From Planctomycetota bacterium (GTDB lineage: Bacteria; Planctomycetota; Planctomycetia; Planctomycetales; Planctomycetaceae), in NCBI GenBank assembly GCA_027623235.1, contig JAQBVJ010000003.1, forward strand, positions 51,122 to 115,121: DNA of 64,000 nucleotides, read 5' to 3'. The position numbers and the translations under genes were made by a program. This document shows, in pieces, positions 18,218-29,400 of this stretch (within the stretch, counting starts at the first letter, position 1; each line of letters begins with the position of its first letter). The notes under the pieces are model-generated. The model ran no database searches. It was not told where the DNA came from and was given only the letters and a program-made list of their open reading frames with translations.

Positions 18218-19012
18218 ATGTCACTGAAATCAGAAATCATTGTTCGGCGAATCACTCTGGCGACAATCGTCGTCCTGGCAATGTCGACCGTCTCGTACGG
18301 GCAGGAAGCCAACGAGAAAAAGGACGCAGTCTCGATCAACACCAGCTTTCCTGGTGGCAATGCCAAAGTGACGGCAATGTCCGGAAACATGGTGCACCTT
18401 GAGCCCGATCTGCGTGGGGGCAGGCCGTGGTTCTATTGGTACTTCGAAGCGAAATCGACGCAGCCTGGGAAGGTCACGTTTGTGTTTCCCGAAAAAGTGG
18501 CTGGTTTCAAAAACGGTGCGATCGGATTTCAAGGTCCGGCCATCAGCAACGATCAAGGCAATTCCTGGAAGTGGATGGGCACGGATCAGGTCAAAGGCGA
18601 TTCGTTCTTTTACGAATTCGCAAAGGCGAACGAGAGTGTTCGGTTTGCCGTGACAATTCCCTACGTGCAATCGAATCTCGACGAGTTTCTTAAGAAGCAT
18701 GTTTTGTACTTCGTCGGTCCGAAAGAGCACCCCGCTTACAATTTCCAGAACGTGTCTGAGTTTGCGGGCTGGATCAAGAAAGGGCTGCCGAAGGACGCTC
18801 CTGTGGGGCCGTATGTCTGGCTGAGGCCCGCCGAGACACCCACTCCGATGAACTCTCACTACTTCGGATTCAAGGAGGGCACAATCATGGCGGCGACGCT
18901 GGAGATTCCATTCGCGCCGCCTGGCAAAGCGACCGATCCCACAAGCTGTCGCGGGTACGGTCAGGTAATCCTGGGGGCGTGGGTCAACACTCACTTCCTC
19001 GCACCCGATTAG
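18218..19012 (+). CDS. M14 carboxypeptidase-like protein with internal deletion of the catalytic core
   Basis: The protein has 264 residues with a signal peptide (to ~29, SYGQ). Residues ~38-158 resemble the beta-rich N-domain of cytosolic-type M14 carboxypeptidases (WFYWYFEA at 71-78, IPYVQSNLDEFL at 148-159). From ~162 the sequence jumps to what looks like the C-terminal part of the catalytic domain (YFVGPKEHP, TLEIPFAPPG). The segment that should carry the HxxE zinc ligands and the later zinc His is missing. It is in frame and apparently still translated, so I read it as an internally deleted, catalytically dead derivative. Alternatively it is an undescribed beta-sandwich protein. Family assignment is by pattern recognition only. 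Confidence 0.55.
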   Translation: MSLKSEIIVRRITLATIVVLAMSTVSYGQEANEKKDAVSINTSFPGGNAKVTAMSGNMVHLEPDLRGGRPWFYWYFEAKSTQPGKVTFVFPEKVAGFKNGAIGFQGPAISNDQGNSWKWMGTDQVKGDSFFYEFAKANESVRFAVTIPYVQSNLDEFLKKHVLYFVGPKEHPAYNFQNVSEFAGWIKKGLPKDAPVGPYVWLRPAETPTPMNSHYFGFKEGTIMAATLEIPFAPPGKATDPTSCRGYGQVILGAWVNTHFLAPD

Positions 19013-19152
19013 AAACCGCCGTCGGAGAGTAGAAACGCGTCTATGAGGGCGCAGGCAACTCGAATCGCGGGATGAAGTATGGAGGCTGCCGCCCTGCCGT
19101 CTCGTGCAACAAGTCGGCTTCGGCCGCAGACTCAAAACTGAAAGACATTCCC

Positions 19153-20268
19153 ATGACGACCGTCGGCGTTCCACGCGAGATTAAGCAGGATGAGTATCGT
19201 GTTGCGATGCTGCCAGTGGGTGTACTTGAACTGACTCGGCGAGGGCATCGTGTCGTCATTCAGTCGGGAGCCGGAGCCGGCAGCGGGATTCCCGATGAGG
19301 CCTACACGGAAAACGGCGCCGAGATCGTCGACGACGCCGCATCCGTGTTTGAGCAGGCCGACCTCATCGTCAAGGTGAAGGAACCGCAGCCGGTTGAGTG
19401 GCCGTTGCTTCGTCCGGGGCAGATCGTCTTCACGTATTTTCATTTTGCTGCCAGCCAGGAGCTGACGCGGGGAGTCCTTGAGACGGGAGCTACCGCCGTC
19501 GCGTATGAAACACTCCGTGGCCGAAAGGGAGATCTGCCGCTGCTGACTCCGATGAGCGAAGTGGCCGGCCGCATGAGCATTCAGGAAGGCGCGAAGTTTC
19601 TGGAGCGGCCGCAGGAAGGGCGAGGCATTCTGCTCGGCGGCGTTCCTGGCGTCATGCCGGCTCACATCGTGATCCTCGGTGGCGGAGTCGTCGGCAAGAA
19701 CGCCGCTCAGATCGCGGCCGGTTTTCAGGCAGACGTCGCGATCCTCGATATCAATGTCGACCGCCTGCGTTATCTCGAGGACATCATGCCGGCCAACGTC
19801 AACACGCTGTTCAGCGACCGCCACACGATCCAGGAACAGCTGCAACTGGCGGATCTGGTCATCGGAGCCGTCCTCATCGAAGGCGCGAGGGCTCCGCAAC
19901 TGATCACGAAGGAAGACCTCTCAATCATGAAACCGGGAGCCGTCCTGATTGACGTCTGCATCGACCAGGGAGGCTGCACGGAAACGAGCCGCCCGACGAC
20001 TCATTCGGAACCGACCTACATCGTCGATGGCATCGTCCACTACTGCGTGACCAACATGCCGGGAGCCGTCGGCCGCACAAGCACCTACGCACTGTGCAAC
20101 GTCACTTTGCCTTACATCCTTCGAATCGCGGACAAAGGGCTCGCCGCAGCCGCAGCAGCCGATCCGGGCATCGGACACGCCATCAACATGCACAGAGGCC
20201 AGGTCACAAACCTGGCCGTCGCCGAAACGTTCGGGCTCGACTGCGTCCCGTTCGATAGCATTGCCTGA
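19153..20268 (+). CDS. ald: Alanine dehydrogenase
   Basis: The protein has 371 residues, the normal family length. The N-terminus is VGVPREIKQDEYRVAMLP. Pyruvate-site residues appear in KVKEPQ (Lys ~74) and YFHFA (His ~95), and the Rossmann motif is ILGGGVVGKNAAQIA (~175). It interconverts L-alanine with pyruvate, ammonia and NADH in the cytoplasm. ATG 19153 is chosen because it starts the conserved N-terminus. The gene stands alone, convergent with the 2988-residue WD40 gene. Confidence 0.94.
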   Translation: MTTVGVPREIKQDEYRVAMLPVGVLELTRRGHRVVIQSGAGAGSGIPDEAYTENGAEIVDDAASVFEQADLIVKVKEPQPVEWPLLRPGQIVFTYFHFAASQELTRGVLETGATAVAYETLRGRKGDLPLLTPMSEVAGRMSIQEGAKFLERPQEGRGILLGGVPGVMPAHIVILGGGVVGKNAAQIAAGFQADVAILDINVDRLRYLEDIMPANVNTLFSDRHTIQEQLQLADLVIGAVLIEGARAPQLITKEDLSIMKPGAVLIDVCIDQGGCTETSRPTTHSEPTYIVDGIVHYCVTNMPGAVGRTSTYALCNVTLPYILRIADKGLAAAAAADPGIGHAINMHRGQVTNLAVAETFGLDCVPFDSIA

Positions 20269-20458
20269 GCCAGGCCCCCCTTGTTGACGAGTGCAGCAGG
20301 GCGACGCAGCGGGGAGGCTAAAACGGGGCGCGACCAATACTGTTCGGCACGGCATCAGCGTCGGTCGTTTAACGTTGAGCCGCAGGCGAGAACTTCGGTG
20401 GCGGAGCTCGCGATGAACCACCGCGACATCGCCGCCACCCTCGGATTTGTTTCCAAAC

Positions 20459-23400
20459 TCAGTTCTGTGCTGCTGCGGGGAGCGCGACGAAGTACGCGTG
20501 CGAGTTTGAGCAGGTCACAAGGACTCGGTCTCCGGTCGGTGCGTAGGTCACCGACCAGGCGACAGCCGGGGCCGTCACATCGAACAACGGCTTGCCGTCT
20601 GCCAGGTTCCAGACTTTGACCTGGCCGGAGTGGCCGCATGACAGCAGTTTCGTGCCCGCCTTGTTGAAGTCGACGCGGTAGATTGCTGCCGGATCACCGG
20701 TCAGCGTCTGCGTGACTGCACCCGTGGCAACGTTCCAGACTCGAACCTTCTGATCCTGGCCGCCGGTGGCGACAAACTGGCCGTTGGGGCTGATTCCCAG
20801 GGCGAACACGGGACTCGTCAGATCCGGAAGTGTGAGTGTCTTTACGGCAGCACCATCCGCCGCGTTCCACACCCGAGCTGTTCCATCGAGGCCACCGGAG
20901 ACGATCTGAGTACCGGCTGCGTTAAACGCGACTTGATACACCGCTCCCACATGCCCTGCGATCTGCCGAAGCTGAGTGCCCGCTGTCACGTCCCAGTGCC
21001 GCAGCGTGGCATCATTTCCGGCAGAAATGACCGTCTTTCCGTCCGGAGCGAACGCGACGTCATAGACCGGTCCCGTGTGGCCCGCGAACGACTTTACCGC
21101 CACGGGCGATGCCCAGGCCCACACGCTGAGGTTCTTGTCGGCTCCGCCCGTCACCAGCTCACGGCCGGATGGCGTGAAAACGACGTCGCTCAGTGACATT
21201 TCACTTTTCAATTCATGCAGCACTGTGCCGGCGACCGAGTCAAACACCTGCAATGCACCCGTCGCTCCGACAGCGGCCAGTCGAGTTCCCAGCGGACCGT
21301 ATCCGACGTTCTGCACGACGGCGGGAGTCTCGATTTTCGCGGTGGACACGGCGTCCGCAAGGTTCCATTGGTAAACGAATTTGTCGACGCCGCCAGCCGC
21401 CAATTGAGTGTTGTCCGGCTTCACGGCTACGGATGTCAGTGCGTCCGTCGCTCCCGCGAACTGTCGCACCGCTGTTCCGTCGAGGCTCCACAACTTCGCG
21501 AGCTTGTCGGCTCCGGCGGAAACGAATTGTGCTCCGGCTGCCACAAACGCGACGTCACTGCACGCTCCTTCGTGAGCAACAATGACCTTCGTTGCAGACG
21601 GAGTCCAGACGCGGACAGAGTTGTCACTGCCGGCGCTCAGGAGTTGCGTTCCCTGTTTGGCAAACGCGACATCAAGCACGGCGGCCGTGTGTCCGGCAAA
21701 TCGTTCGAGCTCTCGACCGGTCACGACGTCCCAGACACGAACGATGCCGTCGGCACCGGTTGCGGCCACTCGGCTGCCATCAATATTCGCGCTGATGCCC
21801 TGTACGGCGGACAGGTTTGTGAATGTCGCCACCGCGGCAATCGGTGTTGCGACCGCCGCTGCCGGGACGTCCCAGGCAAGGACCGACTTGTCCGTTCCGC
21901 CGGCAAACAGCTTCTTGCCGTCGCTGCTCAACGACAGGCTTAATGCGGCGTCCGTGAATCCGGCAAACGTGGCGAGCTGAGTCCCGTCGTCCAGCTTCCA
22001 CTGTCGCACCGTCTTGTCGACTCCGGCCGTGAAGAGCGACGTTCCGGCCGGCAGGAACGCGACTGATGTCACCGCACCCTCGTGACCTGCCAGCAGTTTG
22101 ACGAACGACATCCGATGCGCCGTCGCCGAATTCGCAGTTCCCGGAACCAGCAGCGTCCGCTTATCCGGGGCGAACGCGAGACTCGTCACCGGTGCCGTCT
22201 GAGAAATGGCTTCCAGCAGGCGCCCATCCGCAGAGTCGTGAAGCTGCAGTCTGCCGTCGGCAGTTCCCACCGCGAACTGAGTTCCGTCCGCCTGATATTG
22301 CGCGCGATGCGCGGCTGCAGCCGTGACAAACTGAGAAGTCGCGGGCACGGGAGTCGCAGGCAAAGCCGCCGGAAGATCCCAGACGAGCACCGCCGCTCCG
22401 GAAGTGGCAACAACCTGTTTCCCATCGGGACGAACGGCGACGCTCGAAACTTCCGCAACAGGGCCGGCCAGTTGACCTGCCGCCGCACCCTCGACCGACC
22501 ACAGACGAACTGTTTTGTCCGCACCGGCCGTCGCGATCGTCGTCGCCGCGCCAACAACCCGCACCGCGAGATCGTTGACGGACACGGCATCCGCGACGAC
22601 CACCCGAGTCGCGTCGACATTCCAGAGTCGCACCGATTTGTCCGCACTCGCCGACACGATTGTCTTCCTGTCGACCGCGAAGTCGACAGCCAGCACGGCC
22701 GATTCGTGACCGGGGAAACGCTGTAGCTCGCGTCCGCTGACAACATCCCATACGCGCACGAGCTGATCGTCGGCGCAGGCGGCGATGCGGGTCCCGTCCG
22801 CGGCCAGACTGACCGAACGCACGGGCGACCCGTGAGCAAACGTCGTCGTCGCAGCAATCGCCGCCGCCGGTGCTTTGGTCAGCGGCCACGAATGTACGGA
22901 GCCGTCAACACTCGAAGCGGCGATCGCAGACCCGTCGGCTGTGACATCGATTCCCGTGAGGGCATCCGTCGGCCCGGCAAACACATTCAGTTGAACCTTC
23001 TCCGGCTCGATCGGCGCGGCTGCGGGAATGCTCCACAGCCGAGCGAGCTTGTCCGCACCGCCGGTGACCAGCATTGTTCCGTCCGCTGTAAACGTCACCG
23101 CGTTCGCGCCGCCGGCGTGCGCATCAACCATCGTCACCAACGATCGCCGTACGATCGTGCCGGCGTTGGCGTTTCCGCTGACCAGAATCGTGCGGCCGTC
23201 TGCTGCGACCGAAATCGAAGCCACTGGCACGGGTGGCGTATTCGCAGCCGGCGCTGGTCCGACCGGACCGATCTCCTCCAGCACGCGGCCGTCTTTTGAG
23301 CTCAGCAGCCGCACGAGATTGTCCGCACTGCCAGCCGCCAGTACCTGATCTGCGGCACCGAAGCGCAGCGAGTGAACCGGGCTGGCCACCGCCGCATCCA

Positions 23401-26400
23401 ACACCACTTTACCATCGGGCGTCCAGACCAGCAGTTTGGAATCGGCCGTTGTCGCCGCAATCTGAGTTCCATCCGCCCGCGCGGCCACCGACAGAACGGC
23501 ACCGACCGCGCCGGGCAGATCGACGACCGGTTCGCCGGTCGCGCTCCACAGCCGCACCAGTTTGTCTTCACCACTCGTCACAATCTGAAATGTGGCGGCC
23601 GACTTCTGCAAAGCCAGATCACTGACCGCTCCCGCGTGAGCGACCACAACTCGTTCGGCAGCCAGGGTCCAGAAACGAGCGGACTTGTCTTCGCTGCCTG
23701 ACAACAGCGTCTTGCCGTCAGTCGAAAAATCCACAGCATGGCTCGCGCCGGCATGCCCGACGAGCCGCTCCAGTTCGAGTCCCGACGCCACATCGAAGAC
23801 TCGCACAAGACCGTCTTCTCCACTGGCAGCCAGCCGCGAGCCGTCGCCCGACAGAGTGACGGCATTCACGGCAGCCGGCGTGACGAACTCAGCCGCAGCC
23901 ACTAATGGGACCGCGACCGGTGCCGCAGCAGCGGCAGGCAGCTTCCACAGACGCACCGCTTTCTCGACACCGCCGGCGATCGCCGTCAGTCCATCGGTCG
24001 TCAGAGCGACGTCCGAAACGGCAGCAGTCATCCCTGCGCAGGTCGCCACGGCGGTCCCGTCGGCCGCGTTCCACAACCGGACTGATTTGTCTTCGCCACC
24101 GCTCAACAGTCGCGCACCGTCCGGCAGGAAGGTCACCACATTCACTGCACCCACGTGCCCGGGAATCAACCGGTCGAGTGCCAGTCGCCGCAGCTCGCCG
24201 TTGTTGGCGGCGGCGACGGCAACCGTCCGACCGTCGGGAGCAAACGCCAGATCCGCAGGTGCCGCTGCGAGTGTCACGTCTTCCAGCAGGATTCCATCGG
24301 CCGCCGCAAACGCGCGGAGATGCATGTCCGCGCCGCCGACTGCGATGCGTGAGTTGTCGGTGTTGAATTTCAACCCGGTCACAGCCGCAGGAGTCAGAAT
24401 CGTTTTCGCGAGAGCGGCGTCGGCCAGAGTCCAGACGTAGACATTCATGTCCGCTCCCCCAGCGGCGACGTGAAGTCCGTCGCTGGTCGCCGAGACGCGA
24501 GTCACAGCGCCGGTGCTGCCAGCAAACGCCCGCACTGGTTTGCCCGTCGCGTCCCACAGTTTGACCGCCTTGTCTTCTCCGGCTGTCAGCAGATTCAACG
24601 CACCGCCGACGGTGACAGTAGCGAGGTCGTGAATCGCACCGGTGTGAGCTGCCACCAGCGTTGCTGCGGAACCAGTCCAGATCCGCGCCGTGTTGTCCGC
24701 TCCGCCAGACAGCAGCGTCGCTCCATTGCCGCTCAGCGCGACGCCGTGGACGACTCCGGTGTGGCCGGCAAATCGTTCCAGCTCCAGACCGCTCGCGGTA
24801 TCCCACAGCCGCACGATGCCGTCGGCACTCGATGTGGCAATGCGGTTTCCATCGGCCGACGCGGACGCCGCGTGCACGGCAGCCGGGTGAGTCAGTTTTG
24901 CCTGGACGACGGCGTCCGCCAGATTCCAGACATGCACGAAGTTGTCGGCGCTGGATGCTACAACGCGAGTGGCGTCGCTCGTAATCGCGACGGATGTCAC
25001 GGCAGCGGTCGGTCCCGCAAACGCCTTTGCCGTGCCGGCTGCCAGAGTCCACAAACGGACCGTCTTGTCGGCTCCCCCGGACAGCAGCATCGTTCCCGCC
25101 GGGTGGTAGGCCAGCCCGGTCACGGCTCCTTCGTGTCCGGTGATCAGCTTCGCCAGCGAGACGGTGAAGACGCGGCCGGAATTGTTCGCCGCTCCGGTCA
25201 CAACCGTCACATCGTTGGCAGCAAACGCCGCTCCACGCAGAGCCACCGGGCCGGTCGGCAAGTGCTCGAGCAGTTGCCCGGTTGCGTCCCAGACTCGCAG
25301 CCCGTCGCTCGACGTCGCGGCGATTCGCGTGCTGGTTGCCGAAAACGCAACGCCGGTCACGGCGGCCGGTGAGCCAGCCAGAGTCGCTGCCAGTGCGCCG
25401 GTCGCCACGGTGTAAGTCTTGACGGCGGGGGCAGCACCTGCGACCGCGATCTGCAGGCCGTTCGGACTGAACGCGATGCTCGACACCGCAGACGCATGAT
25501 TGATCGACAGCACAGCCGCACCGGTCGCCGAGTTCCACAGCTTCACGGTCATGTCAGCGGAACCGGAAGCGAGCGTTGCTCCCGTCAGAGCGAGGCTCGT
25601 CACGGCGCCGGTGTGTCCTGGAATCTCTCGCAGTGGCTTGATCTTCTTTGTTTCTTCATCGGCCTTCGCAGCCGGGTCCCACTGACGAATGATGTTGTCC
25701 GCTCCGCCAGAAATGACCTGCGTCCCGTTACCGACTGCGAGGACCGCCGACACGGCTGCCCCATGCTCGAATATGGCCGCCTGCGCGCCAGTCGCCGTCG
25801 TAAACAGTCGGACCGTTCCGTCCGCTCCGCCGGTCGCAATCTGGGCACCGGTCGTCGAGAACGCGACGGCGTTGACGGCTCCCGTGTGTCCGGCCAGAGC
25901 CCGTACGAACGTGCCGTTTGCGACTTGAGAAATTCGAACGGTTCCGTCGGCCGAAGCCGTCGCCATCAAAGTGCCCTTCGGATCGACGGCCACCGCGGTG
26001 ACTGGCATCGTGTGTCCGGCCACTGTCACGGCTGCCGTCGGCAGATTCCAGATGCGGATCGTTCCGTCCGCTCCCGCCGACGCGACCTGCTTCCCGTCCG
26101 GGCTGACGACGACGTCGTGAACCACACCGGTGTGGCCGGCAAGGCTCAATCGATCCGCACCGTCGGCAGCATTCCACAACCTGACGATGCCGGTATCGCT
26201 GCCGCTGACCACCAGAGTTTTGTCAGCACTCAAAGCGACCGACGAAACCGGACCGACCTGACCGGCCAATAGTCGCGGTGCCGCCGCTCCGGCCAGCGCT
26301 GCAATCTGCACTTTTCCGGCGGCATCGCCCGTGACGGCAACCGTGCCATCTTCGGCCAGATCGACGGCACGCACCGGCGCCGCATGACCGGCGATCGGCT

Positions 26401-29400
26401 TTGCCGCCACCTGCGGCAGCTGCCAGATCCGCAACGTTCCATCGGCGCCTGTCGAATACAGCTTCTGACCGGCCGCATCGTAAGCCAGCCCGGACAGAGC
26501 GCCGGTATGTCCTTGCAGCAGTCCCTGAGCCACACCATCGGCAGTCTTCCACAATCGAATCTCGCCCGCCGTATCGCCGCTGGCGACTTCGACTCCAGCC
26601 GCATTGAACGCGACAGCTGACACGGCAGCCGTATGTCCGGTCAGAGCCGGCACCGTTGCGGGCTTTCCGTCGGCCGCGGTAAACAACCGCACGGTCTTGT
26701 CGGCACTCGCCGTCGCGACAAGCACTCCGTTCGGACTGACAGCCACTCGTGAAACCGGCAGCGTGTGCCCGGCCAGCGGCACGGCCGCTGTCGGAAGACT
26801 CCACAGACGAATCGTCCCGTCGACTCCGGCCGATGCGATCTGTTTTCCATCCGGTCGGATCGAGACGTCGCGGATCGCTCCCGCGTGACCGGCGAGACTC
26901 AAACGGTCCGCTCCGTCCGCCGCGTTCCACAATTTCAGCAGACCCGTTTCGCTGCCACTGACAACGAGTGTCTTGTCGGCACTCAGTGCGACCGCATTCA
27001 CAGGACCCGGCTGACCGGCGAGCGGCCGGGCCGCGACGACTCCTTTCGGATCGATCATCTGCACGATGCCATCCGCCCCACCGATCACGGCCAGCAGCGA
27101 ATCGGCCGAAAGATCCACCGCCCGGACTCCCAGCGTGTGCCCGGCGAAGGCGGTCGGTGCAACCTGCGGGAGATTCCAGAACCGCAGTGTCCCGTCGGCT
27201 CCGGTCGAGAACAGTTTTGTTCCGGTGAGGTCATACGCGAGGCCGCTCACCAGTCCTTTGTGACCGTGAAGTGTGCCCTGAGCCACACCGTCGGCAACGT
27301 TCCACAAGGAAACCGCTCCCGTCGCGTCACCGCTGGCAAGCTGGACGTCGTCTCCACGGAACGTCACGGCGGAGACCGCGTCGGCATGAGCAGCCGTTGC
27401 CCGCACGGCAACTCCGTCAGCCAGATTCGACAGCCGGACCGTCTTGTCCGCACTGCCCGTCGCAGCCAGCAGGCCGTTACCGCTGACAGCATTCGCCGTC
27501 ACCGGCAGTGTGTGACCGGCGATTGGAATCGCCGCGACAGGCAGATCCCAGACTCGCAACGTGCCGTCCGCGCCGGCAGACGCGATCTGCTTGCCGTCGG
27601 ACTTCACACTCACACTCTTCACGGGTCCAGCGTGCCCGGCGAGTCCCAGTCGGTCGGCACCGTCGGCCGCGTTCCAGAATTTCAATCGCCCTGTATCGCT
27701 GCCGGAGACGACCAGCGTCTTGTCTGCGCTCAAGGCAACTGCCGTCACCGCTCCCACCTGCCCGACGAGAGCTTTCGCAACGGGAGCCGCCGCGGAAAGG
27801 TCGACGACCCGCACGGCCGTGTCGGCTCCTCCGGAAACGACAAGCTTGCCATCTGCTGAGATCGTAACCGCTGCCACAGCTTCTGTGTGCCCGGCAAAAC
27901 TCTGCGGTGCCACGAGCGGAAGCTGCCACCACTTGAGCGTTCCGTCTTTGCCTGTTGTGAGCAGAGTCGTCGGATTCAGATACGCCAGGCCCGTGATCGG
28001 ACCGACATGTCCGGTCACGACTCCACTGGCCGCGCCATCAGCCGGATTTGACAACTGCACAACTCCGCCGGCATCACCGCTGGCCAGTTCGAGACTGTCC
28101 GCGCGGAACGCCAGACGAGAGAGCGACTCCGCGTTCCCTGCGATGGCCCGCACCGCCGCGCCATCGGCCACGTTAAACAGTCGAATCGTTTTGTCAGCGC
28201 TCCCCGTCGCGAAAAACTTTCCGTCCGCACTGACATCGACCGCTGTCACCGGCAGCGTGTGACCAGCCAGCGGGACAGGCGCGATCGGCAGGTCCCACAA
28301 TCGAGTGGTGCCGTCCTCACCGACCGTTGCCACCTGCTTGCCCTGCGGATGAAACGCGAGGTCTCGAACCGGTCCAACATGTCCAGCCAGACCCAGCTTG
28401 TCGGCACCGTCGGCGAGCAGCCAGAACTTGACCAGTCCCGTTTCACTACCGGTCGCGACGATGGTCGAATTCGGAGACAACCCCAGAGCCCGCACCGGTC
28501 CCGGTTGACCTTCAAGCACGCGGAGTGGCGCACCCTTCACCGCATCGAAGACTCGGACGCTGCCGGCCTGATCACCGGACACAACGATCGAGCCGTCAGA
28601 GACGGCAGCGACTCGGTTGACCGGCATCACATGCCCGGCGAGCAGAGCGGGCGCGGTGATCGGCAGCTTCCACAACTTGATCGAGCCATCGTCTCCACCG
28701 GACAGCAGAGTCTCTCCTGCCGGGTGAAACGCGAGGCCCTTGACCGATCCGATGTGAGCTCCGAGAACGCCGGCCGCGCTGCCGTCTTCGCTGTTCCACA
28801 AACGGATGATGCCCGCTGCGTCGGCCGTAGCGATCAGCTTGTCATCTTTGCGAATGGCCACCGACGAAACGGCTTCCACATGCCCGGCAAGTTCCAGCAG
28901 TACCTTCCCGGCTTCGGTGTCTGCCGTCGCGGTCAGTTGCCAGATCTTCGCGGCTTTGTCCGCACATCCAGACACAACCCACGTCCCATCGCTGCTGATA
29001 GCGATCGCTCCGATCGCGTCGGCATGTCCGGGAAACCGAGCCAGTGGATCGGGGCGAAACATGTCCCACAGCTTGACCGTCGCGTCGCGAGATGCCGTCA
29101 CAAGCTGCCGGCCGTCGGGCGAAACATCCAGAGCCAGCACCTGCCCCGTGTGACCGGACAGCGTCCGCAGCAGGGACGCGTCTGCGGCATTCCAGATGCG
29201 AACGGTCCGATCAAAACTGCCAGTCGCGACGAGACTGCCATCCGGCGTGTAGTCCGCCGACGAGACCGTGAACTCGTGCCCTTTCAGAGCCGGTCCCATT
29301 CCGTCGACCGCCTCCTGGCCCTGCAAAGCGACCGAGCCGGCAATCGTGCCCACCCCGAGGATGGCGGCGAGCAGCAGAACCCGGTTTGACCACAAGCCGA

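Noticed and set aside
17833..18390. 185-codon minus-strand frame in the nested-palindrome region
   Set aside because: It is translated mostly from the palindromic element and the start of the carboxypeptidase-like gene, with no domain; the repeat explains it.
23889..25538. 549-codon frame on the minus strand within the giant WD40 gene
   Set aside because: It is an out-of-frame shadow of the WD40 reading frame: Arg/Gly/Arg-rich composition, no domain, and full overlap with the real gene.
26765..27859. 364-codon plus-strand frame inside the giant WD40 gene
   Set aside because: It is a shadow frame with Arg/Ser-rich random composition, antisense to the WD40 repeats.
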